Positions 51,283 to 60,499 of a stretch of 64,000 nt of DNA are shown piece by piece. The DNA comes from Patiria miniata. Lineage: Eukaryota > Echinodermata > Asteroidea > Valvatida > Asterinidae. The position numbers and the translations under genes were made by a program. Each line of letters opens with the position of its first letter. Position 1 is the first letter of the stretch. The stretch is taken from contig NW_024037058.1 in the NCBI RefSeq assembly GCF_015706575.1, positions 18,373,547 through 18,437,546 on the forward strand, given 5' to 3'. The notes beneath the pieces were generated by a model. The model had not been told where the DNA came from, searched no databases, and saw only the letters and a program-made list of their open reading frames with translations.

Positions 51283-51830
51283 TCACTGGAAACTGGTCCA
51301 AAATTCAAATTTTCTTCAAAATGACAGCACACCAGGTGCCATGATTTCACAGGATGCTTGAGACTATTATTCACTTATAGTCAAGTAAGCTATTTCTATT
51401 TCATAATAATTTAGGCCAAAAATAAAAAAGTCTCCGGTTTTTCTGGTATGCGCGCGCGTCGCCGTAGCCATGCGCGTCGGCAAAATGAAATTTTTTTTTT
51501 TTTCAATGAAAGATGATGTCTCAAAACCGCCAAACTCTCTGGTTTGACTGGAATCCTGCTGCTGCACAATTTTAACGTGTTTTTAGATTGGGTTATGGTC
51601 AAGAATAAGCTTTATGTGGCCTCTCTGGACTCCCATATATTTGCACTAAGTTTAGTAGGGCACCATTTGCAGTCATCAGCAGACATTTAAGCAAAAAAAA
51701 TCAGGTAAAAAAAAAAAAAGCCGCGTCGCCGCACCACTTTTTGGGCAAGCTCCATACCAGAAACCGGAGACTTTTTTTTTTGGGCCTTAACATTGTTTTT
51801 TATGTTTGCAAATGTTATACATAAATATTT
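51283..51830 (-). mobile_element. TTAA MITE half, split by a Harbinger-like MITE
   Basis: 51283-51413 and 51787-51830 together match one half of family T (gaaaatgacagcac, caccaggtgccatgatttca, caggatgcttgagactatt, tttcataataattt, then tgtttgcaaatgtt). The family-H MITE at 51414-51786 sits between the two pieces. This gives the order of events: T first, H later. Confidence 0.68.
51411..51789 (+). mobile_element. Harbinger-like MITE (family H), copy 4, complete
   Basis: The body 51414-51786 has both GGCC...GTCTCCGGTTT / AAACCGGAGAC...GGCC ends and a clean TTA duplication (51411-51413, 51787-51789), the TWA target preferred by PIF/Harbinger elements. Interior as in copy 1. Confidence 0.8.
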
Positions 51831-51969
51831 GCTAGACATCATGCAATCATCAAGTTGTTTTGCTTGTGAGTGGTTCTCAGTTGTTGTTTTTTTTGTATTG
51901 CCAAGCACATTAAATTGGCTACACGTAAGCACTATTCTCTGTTAGCATTTCCATGAAATGGTGCCCTGT

Positions 51970-52290
51970 TCAATAATAACTTATAAAGCGCACGTATCCA
52001 CCAGTATTGGTGCCCAAGGCGCTACATCATTATTACCCATCTCACTGGGCCAATGAAACATTCCAAAGACAACCTCAGCTCCCTGGGAAGCATACAGCCC
52101 GATGCTGCCATTTCGGCCGCAAAGCGAATAAAATTAATCACAGTGGGTGGAGGGAAGCAATGAGTGACAAAGTGCCTTGCCCAAGGGCACACGCACCATA
52201 ACCCAGGCTGGACTCGAACCCACAACCTGCAGATTTACCTGCAGACCATGAATTCAATGCTCCAGACCATGAGGCCATGGCCCCCCCAGA
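51970..52290 (-). mobile_element. tRNA-derived SINE, reversed
   Basis: On the minus strand: head with A-box-like 'ggcctcatggtctggagca', B box 'ggttgtgggttcgagtcc', then 'gtgtgcccttgggcaaggca', a middle containing 'cgaaatggcagcatcgggct' and a tail with 'ccagtgagatgggtaataat' and 'gcgctttata'. Same family as 57368-57729. The middle is somewhat different and the target duplication is unclear. Confidence 0.75.
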
Positions 52291-52360
52291 CAACAAACTC
52301 CCCCACCCCCTCCCCCCCCCCCCAAAAAAAATGGGACTTGCAACACGTGACCCTTAAAAC

Positions 52361-53212
52361 CAGAAGGGGCTGTGCATCGGAACCTGGTACTCAAGTACCC
52401 GATCACTATTGTCAGGAACTGGTTCTAGATTATGGGATCGGGTACCCGTAACAAACTTTACAAATTAGGCTTACTTAGAACTTTACTTTTGCCTCTGAAG
52501 AAGTCTTTGCTAAAGACGAATATATCAGGCCTCTCCAACTTTTTGATTTGTATATTTCAGGTCAATCCAGTCAGTGAATAGTTTGCAGCAGCTTAATTAT
52601 TTTTCACACTTAGTTACTTCTCAGACAATGAAAAAGAAAGGTTTTGAAGTCATTTGTGGGGAATTTTCAAAATAAAGACCAGGCCACATGGGAAAACAAA
52701 ACAAAACATAGTTTACATTTATGACACTCGCAGTCGCACAGCTGCAGTTTACACCAAAAAGCTATAGGCCTGAAGCTCACTGTACACTTGTATCTTGCCG
52801 TATTGATGCGCTGATGCGGTAGTATTATCGTGTGGACCTTAGCAAACAATCTCAACAGGAACTTCCGAGATTTGAATTTTGGCATGTTTGGCCTTGGGTT
52901 TCTTTAATGTCAGGTACCTGGGTACCTGTGGGTGTTTTTTTTCTTCGATCGGGTACCTGGTTCCTGTTCTACCCGTAAATGCATCTACCCGTAAAGGCAC
53001 ACCCCTAAAAACGAGTGCTGTAGAGGGGTCCACCTGCATCCACAAGTCCACCACAAGTCCTTTCACAAGTCCAGCTGGGTTTCTTTAACGGGTACCTGGG
53101 TACCCGTGGGGGTTTTTCAATCACGTACCCGGTTCCTGTTCTACCCCTAAATGCACACCCCTAAAAACGAGTGCTGTAGTGGAGTCCACCGCAAGTCCTT
53201 TCACAAGTCCAG
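52361..53212 (+). mobile_element. hAT-like element, copy 2, with duplicated right end
   Basis: Left end 'aaggggctgtgcatcggaac'; right end 'ggttcctgttctacccgtaa...gcacacccct' inverted relative to it. Near-duplications AAAACCAG (about 52351) and AAAACGAG (about 53009) suggest an 8-bp target duplication. The right-end segment (from 'gggtttctttaa' through 'acgagtgctgtag' and 'caagtcctttcacaagtcc') is repeated in tandem, 52906-53071 and 53080-53212. Relative to the copy at 23.3 kb it has about 150 extra bases near 52465-52610. No transposase. Confidence 0.52.
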
Positions 53213-53271
53213 TCACAATTACATTGAATAGCCTGTGACTTGAATTGAGACTGGAGGACTTGTAATGGACT

Positions 53272-53807
53272 TTAAAGGTATAGTCCATCATTTGTAATTT
53301 GTTTGAAGCAGCAAAAGTGCTCAATATCTGAAGAAAGATGCTAACAACCAATCTGATTAAGTTTCAGCTCAGCTTCAGCTGCATTTTTTTAGAAAAACAA
53401 CATTCTAGGATCTCGATTGTAAATCAAAACTTGCTGAATCATGTTTTGAATTGGGCCTGAATCCAGCGTCCGAGACACATTCTCACTGAGCCGATTGCAG
53501 CTACGCGATGTAGCGCACTGATCCGACGAATTATAGCAACCGCACTCACGTGTACGTCGGGCCAATGCTTGCGCGCGCTTCGCCGAATAACAAAACGAAC
53601 TACTAATTTAAATTTCCTACAGCGCTTCTTAAGACGCACCGTTGGAAAGGCCTTGTTTGGTCGATTTCTTCAAAATGACAGCTTACAAGAAAGAATAATT
53701 TCACAGGGAGTTTAGTCCCCTTACTATCTTTCAACCAAGTATGTTTTTCAACAATAATTACGTCAGTTACTTTCCGGATGGCTGCAAATGATGGACTCTG
53801 GCTTTAA
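53272..53807 (+). mobile_element. TTAA MITE, diverged family T relative
   Basis: The body 53276-53803 lies between TTAA sites (53272-53275, 53804-53807). Ends AGGTATAGTCCATCATTTG and inverted CAAATGATGGACTCTGGCT. The inner right part (cttcaaaatgacagcttaca, aatttcacaggg, ttcaacaataatta) parallels family T, so it is an older or sister subfamily. Confidence 0.68.
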
Positions 53808-53952
53808 GAGGACTTGAGAAGACTTGTGATGGCCTTGACTACAACACAGCTCTGAACTACAACTGCTCAGTGACTCTCAGGATTTGAATAGCCTGAGGGT
53901 TTAAGTCTAGGCAATTAGATGGATGAATCAAGCAGGTGGAGCCGATTTCTTA

Positions 53953-55415
<1,463 letters not shown>

Positions 55416-55507
55416 GTTCCTAACACTTCCTTGAGGTCATATTTATCCTCCAGCCTTGGCCGGTTGGGCTCACGCCCTCGCTTTTCCCGGTGGCCGAAGA
55501 GCGGCAT
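55416..55507 (-). CDS. CAMK1: CaM kinase I, first coding exon with start codon
   Basis: Calcium/calmodulin-dependent protein kinase type 1, a cytoplasmic/nuclear serine/threonine kinase switched on by Ca2+/calmodulin and by phosphorylation of its activation loop. The exon encodes MPLFGHREKRGREPNRPRLE and DKYDLKEVLG|T. I chose ATG at 55507-55505 because MPLFG plus a short basic stretch begins CaM kinase I in flies too, and the kinase domain (YDLKEVLGTGAFSEV) starts right after. The frame stays open upstream to about 55645, but that part is not kinase-like; a CAG near 55535-55545 could be an acceptor for a 5' UTR exon. Donor GTAAG follows 55416. The six exons give about 250 residues of a protein usually about 340-400 long. 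Confidence 0.94.
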
Positions 55508-57367
55508 GATGTCTGCCGTTCGTTCTGTTAAGTCCTGGTACTGGAAGCAACGGCAACAAAAGTCCGAGAAAAAAAAATATATGAATCCCACAAAGGCCTC
55601 GGAATCGCAGAAGATTATTACGCCAGCTGATGCTGAAGAAATCAACTAATGAACAGCTAGTGACTGTGCCGAATAAGTAGCTGTCAATTCGTACATACTA
55701 CACAACACACGGGGCATATCACGTCTATTACCTCTGCGTACTGTGTAGCTAGTGCAGTGTGGCGCACGTACATTGTGTACACACAAAACACATGTGACCT
55801 ACTATTTGGTTCCAGTAGCCCAATTTGTGCTCCCATATGCACAATTGCAACAGCAGACGTTGGACACTTGGAGCGCCCATTGCGGCTTGAAAAGCGCCCA
55901 AACGATTCGCGTGCTGAATGGACTGGAACAGACCATTTTTTTTTAAGGGGTTATCATTAATAATAGTGATTTGAAACCATTCAAAAGCTACAGTTCGTCA
56001 TGACTTAATATTTCAAATAAACGTGTAGATATCCTTAAATTGTGCAAATTCAATCAAGTTGCGTTCAGATAATGCAACGGATCGAAATATATTTGGGTAA
56101 TTGTATGTAAACAATCCCCATGCAAAATAGTATCATGTTCCAAGAAATTATTAGGCGATAGAGGTCGCTATTGATGATTTGTATATTTTGTTTTTAATCT
56201 GAAGAGAGCTTCTCTCGTATGGCACATTCAGGGCATTATTCGAGCAACTTCATGTGGAAAATAAACAAATCAAAATCCAAAACAATCAATAAAAACTTAT
56301 ATAGCAAAATCAAACAGTGAACTTTTTATGGTTTTTCACTGATGACAAAGTAAATTAAATCAGGTGAGCAATATTGAGAGAGATCGGGGTTGAACCAACA
56401 ATTTTGAGATGAGCAGTGAACCGAGGGATGGGGAGTGGACCCCTCCTTTTTGGAAGTGAACTTGAACCCCAATAATCAGCAATACAAAATATAGATTTTC
56501 CCGGCCAATTCAATTTAACGCCTAGTTCATTCAGTTTAGATTGAAATTGAAAGATCACACAGATCGTCATTCGACAATTAAAAAGAATCATTCAATTTCA
56601 CTAGTATCCGAATACTCTATCGTCTTTTAGCTTGTTGCTGTAAAAGATGCATTCAAATTAAAAGTGTCGTATTTTTTATTCAATTTCGTCTGAACCAGCA
56701 GTAAGGGGTTGATCAGGCATTCAATTTCATTAATGGGCAAAATTACATATTCCACATCACGTTCAAGCATATTTTAAGAAATTCCCTGCCTGTTCGTATT
56801 CTGTCCTGGGGACGGTGGTTCGCACCATCTTCTGATAGGGGGCACTGTTTATAAAAAGGAACAATCATGGACATGTTCGTTTTTATCCCTGCAGATTTCC
56901 CGAAGGACGTACGATTTTCCGACAGGCCGATTTCGCCTTCCCAATTTTGCTCATATCAGCGTCCTGATTACGCTTTTTAAAAGTCTATAGCCCGTTGCAA
57001 TCTGCCACGCTGCACTCCCCAACCCCTATAATTACGCCACTGTGTCTTGCACATCAAGAGATCGGTGGGTGAATCAGCAATAAATAAATATATATAAAAA
57101 AAATACAAAACAGAACGGAAAAGAACAGTAGACAAAGTTAAAGGATTTGCTCATTTTTAAAACAAGTATATATATATAAAAGACTAACAGTGAAAAAGGA
57201 AATTCCTTAGCCCTTTTTATTTCATTTTTTTGGTTACATCATCCTTCATATCAGTTCATTTGTTACGTTATAAAATTTCCAGACACAAAGATTTTGGTAA
57301 AATGGACCTCCGAAGAAAAAAAGGAAAAATATCAAATAAAAACATAAAAGGAAATATAAAACGGTTC
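55508..57367. other. 5' region of the kinase gene, no exon seen
   Basis: Probably 5' UTR, first intron or promoter. No CpG-rich block or TATA box could be singled out. Confidence 0.4.
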
Positions 57368-57729
57368 ATGGAGCGCCATGGCCTCGTGGTCTGGAGCATA
57401 GAATTCTTGGTAGTTCTTCAGGTTGTGGGTTCGAGTCCAGCCTGCGGCCATGGTGCGTGTGCCCTTGGGCAAGGTACTTTTTGTCACTCATTACTTCTCC
57501 CCACCCAGGAGTAATGATGGGGTACCTGTGAGGGTAGATATGGTTATTGTGGTAGATTATAGCTGAATTGCGCCGAAATGGCAGTATCGAGCTGAATATT
57601 CTCGAGGGAGCTGAGATTGTAATTGAAATGTTTCATTGGCCCAGTGATCAGGGGTAATAATAATGTAAAGCGCCTTGATCTTAGTTAAAAGCGCGATATA
57701 AGTACCTGTGATTATTATTATTATTATTA
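57368..57729 (+). mobile_element. tRNA-derived SINE with LINE-type tail
   Basis: Head: 'tggcctcgtggtctggagca' and B box 'ggttgtgggttcgagtcc'. Central part 'gtgcccttgggcaaggtact' then 'cacccaggagtaatgatggg', shared with the SINE at position 41. The tail 'taaagcgccttgatcttagt' plus 'taaaagcgcgatataagt' and (ATT)n is the kind of end copied from a partner LINE of the CR1/L2 type. AAACGG on both sides (about 57359, 57730) may be the end of a target duplication. Confidence 0.8.
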
Positions 57730-57918
57730 AACGGATCTTAAGTGACCGTGATATGCTAGCGATCGCAAGTTCGCTCTGTAATAGAGGAATATCAAATTGA
57801 CACTGAATATAGCCGTGGGCCTCATTCCTGTCTTTTGTTGAGAGGATTTAAAAGAAAAGTTCCTCAGGTCATACAATGGCTTAGCTTTTAGAGCCTCGGT
57901 TCCAATGGTGGGATGGAA

Positions 57919-58205
57919 CTTATTTACGAGTCCGCCATCTTAAATTGAAAGCGAGGTAAACTCTTCATTATTTTTTGGAACTCCTTGATAATAAAGTGAA
58001 AGCAATGAAATAGAGCTTCATTTCAAATTAATACCAATCTGCTTTGATGAATAATTTCAAAATTTTGATTAAACACATACTAATTCTTTAAGCCACATAA
58101 AAAAAAACGAAAGTGAGGCCAGCTTCCCTCACATAATAAAAAAAAATAGTCTGGCACCATCCCATTCAACAGTAACACATCGAAAATGGCTTCGTCGTAA
58201 ATAAG
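57919..58205 (+). mobile_element. MITE, family S, copy 2
   Basis: Ends CTTATTTACGAGTCCGCCAT and, inverted, CTTATTTACGACGAAGCCAT. Interior as in 20933-21216 ('aaagcaatgaaat', 'ccaatctgctttgatgaata', 'tctggcaccatcccattcaa'). About 287 bp. Confidence 0.68.
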
Positions 58206-58567
58206 CTTTGTTCATCCATCCCCGCGCTCTCTGCAGCATTCGACACCAGCTGGCAAAAGCACTACTGTGCATATATCAATATTCACTTTCACTTTCTGCG
58301 CTCACGCACCCAAGTGTGTATTTACCTGCAATCGTGGACCTTCTATTGTCCCTCTTTTGTTTGTACTTCAACTTTTTAGGACGATCTCCCATATATGTTT
58401 TGTGCACAACTGTCAATTGTGGACCTTCGAGAATTGTGGACCCTATTGTCCTCCATTGTTCAACGTCCCCTACTGAATGTAAAAACAATCTCTCGCAGAC
58501 AGGATACCATGGCTCACTCAACAATAACAAACAGTAAAGCAGACACATGTGTCTGTACTGACTGATC
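58206..58567. other. Intergenic, no feature
   Basis: Between the two minus-strand genes; nothing recognised beyond repeated 'tgtggacc' words. Confidence 0.4.
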
Positions 58568-58573
58568 TTTATT
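58568..58573 (-). promoter_or_regulatory. Candidate poly(A) signal AATAAA for the upstream gene
   Basis: AATAAA on the minus strand about 620 bases after the stop at 59192. The region 59191-58550 would then be the 3' UTR. Supported only by position and hexamer. Confidence 0.35.
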
Positions 58574-59191
58574 TATAATCAACAAAGTAGACTTTACAAA
58601 GTAGACACCTGGTCAGTTTCCCTTCGTGGTTCATTTGAAAAGTTAGGACAAGTTATATTAATCAAACCTAAGACAGAAGAAGAGAAATACAATTTAAAGG
58701 AGATTCACATCAGTCGTGACTCTAACATACCCGACCGATCAATGTTGTTCCCTAAATGACATCATCAATCACTATGGTTTCTTGCTTGAGGCCACTCTAA
58801 CCTCTTGGAAAAATGTTCGAATTCAACGCCCCGAACCGCCCCCCCCCCCCCCCCCCCCCTTTGGAAAATCAAGGTTCCGCAAAATGTATAAATGTTACAG
58901 TGATTTCCTGCAAACAAATGCATTTGGGCCAACAGATGTTTCATCACAACCGCGAAGTGCTCATGAAACAGTGCAAGGTGGTTATCTTAATTTTCGATAC
59001 ATCTTAATATTTGGTATCTATTCCCGATCCTGGATATTTCTGTAGTACGTTGCGGCCTCAATTTCGAAGGTGACGCGAAGGACGTTTTAACAATTGAAGG
59101 ATTTTTTTTTTCAAAATGAAAAGAGCTGCGGGAGCTACTTTAATTTGTTCCACACACCTCTAGATACCTCTGCGTTATATACTGTCACCAT
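58574..59191 (-). other. Possible 3' UTR of the upstream gene
   Basis: Follows the last coding exon. Contains a C run near 58840-58858 (a G run in the RNA sense). Confidence 0.35.
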
Positions 59192-59338
59192 TCAGTCAGA
59201 GTAATCCAAACTCTCGATGGATATTTCACCGTTGTCGACGTCACTACTGCTACCGTCGGTAGGATCCCGGCAGCCACTACCGCCCTCTCCCGTCGAAGAT
59301 GGGTAATCTTCATCGTCACATGGCGGAGTGGACCCTCC
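59192..59338 (-). CDS. Last coding exon of an upstream gene, acidic tail (unidentified)
   Basis: A strong acceptor (T-rich tract then GCATTTGCAG) is followed by an open frame GGSTPPCDDEDYPSSTGEGG, SGCRDPTDGSSSDVDNGE, ISIESLDYSD and stop TGA (59194-59192). 147 bp, 48 residues, rich in Asp, Glu, Ser and Gly, as in disordered C-terminal tails. In this frame it has no internal stop, while the sequence just outside is low complexity, and codon use is balanced. I do not recognise the protein. It would be the same-strand neighbour upstream of the kinase gene. The frame choice rests on the clean stop and composition. Confidence 0.55.
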   Translation of the reverse strand, partial: GGSTPPCDDEDYPSSTGEGGSGCRDPTDGSSSDVDNGEISIESLDYSD

Positions 59339-60172
59339 CTGCAAATGCGGCAAAAAAAAACCGCGGGAAATGACATTTTATTCCATGTTTTTTTTCACTG
59401 CATGGACAACGATTTTTACCATCTTTCATTGAAAAGATGAAGAAGTTTTAAGCTCTATTCAAAGAAATGCTGTGTAGTAAGGGGCGAGCTCCGCAGTCAG
59501 CATGGAGGGACGTTTTTTCATCTGCAACCATGTAAAGCCATGTGTACGATATCAAGTGATGTGTATGATATAATCATGCAATTTGAGAAAACTTGATGAT
59601 ATGGTTAAGGATTTGGATACATATACTGGACGTCATTGGTTCGAAGCTTGATAAAATCATTTGTTTTTTTCCCCCTCAAAAAGATTTTTCTCTCTAAAAT
59701 TGAGTTTAATCAAGGCTTGCGTATCAAAGACAAATTTCGGCTTTTTCCGATTTATGGTACTCGGGATTTTTGTTTTAAAGGAGAGAGTATAAAGTCCGAG
59801 AACCATTATGTTACCAACTGACGTATGTGCATTACGGTCGGTGACTATAGTTGGTTGCAGAACAAAAAAAAGTATTGCAGCGTGGAGTGAGAGGCACATT
59901 ACTAAAAAGTAAGCCTTTTACAGGCTGGACTTCTCGAATGCTGACAAGAAACGATTGGATATTTTAATTATCAAAATCTAATGACGCATTCAATCTGAAG
60001 TCTGCCCTTCTATATAAGAACACACGATTGCCATGCACGAAATATTTTTTTGACAGTTATTAAGATAACAAAAGCCCCACGCCGAAGTTGGGATGGGTCA
60101 TAAGGTCATAGGTCATAAGGGTTTTGCTAGAATCGGCCGTTGTCGGTATATCACTGTATTTTCATTTATAGC
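59339..60172. other. Intron of the upstream gene, no other feature
   Basis: Nothing recognised. The next element is the Penelope insertion. Confidence 0.4.
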
Positions 60173-60185
60173 AGCATTATATGTA
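60173..60185 (+). repeat. Target site duplication, left
   Basis: agcattatatgta, repeated exactly at 63355-63367. Confidence 0.88.
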
Positions 60186-60225
60186 TAAGATTTGAGGCTT
60201 TGCATGGTGGGGTATCGGTATCGTT
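60186..60225 (+). repeat. 5' inverted segment of the Penelope-like element
   Basis: Forty bases exactly inverse to 60480-60519, which includes the ATG at 60500 and the first codons of the open frame. Confidence 0.92.
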
Positions 60226-60485
60226 CAAGCACTCCTAATCCTAACAAACCCTACTTAAGGAGTAGCATCTCCAACTTTCTTCAGTCTCCTGACGATGACT
60301 AGAGCAGGCTAGTCGAAACGTTGAGACCAAAGACAAGTTCTTTTAGAACTTACAGCAGGACTGTTCTAAACAGAACAAAAAACTACTTAGCAAGTTGATA
60401 ATAAGCAGGACAAGTTCTTCTCAGAACTAATATCTTCTAAGCAGTAGTTATTACCACATGGTGTTACCGCAAAACCCGAAACGAT
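60226..60485 (+). repeat. Left terminal repeat (pseudo-LTR)
   Basis: 260 bp, same as 63095-63354. Contains the hammerhead motif and several short hairpins such as AAGTTC(TTTTA)GAACTT at 60335-60351. The promoter of the element should lie here. Confidence 0.92.
60275..60332 (+). ncRNA. Minimal hammerhead ribozyme, left copy
   Basis: Stem I GTCTC (60284-60288) with GAGAC (60323-60327), plus an outer CTTT/AAAG pair. Core CTGACGA (60289-60295), one extra base, stem II GACTAG/CTAGTC (60297-60302 with 60309-60314), loop AGCAGG, core GAAA (60315-60318), a two-pair stem III made of AC and GT, cleavage expected after T at 60322 (GTT). Stem III is too short for a stable monomer, which fits the dimeric minimal hammerheads described for animal Penelope-like elements. 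Confidence 0.8.
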
Positions 60486-60499
60486 ACCGATACCCCACC

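Noticed and set aside
55508-55645. N-terminal extension of the kinase frame
   Set aside because: The frame is open but the residues (FYIFFFSDFCC-like) are unlike kinase N-termini, and MPLFG fits the family start.
60458-60499. Upstream ATG as start of the Penelope-like protein
   Set aside because: It lies in the terminal repeat, encodes a basic stretch not expected in the family, and the downstream ATG has a better context and cross-copy conservation. Not excluded.
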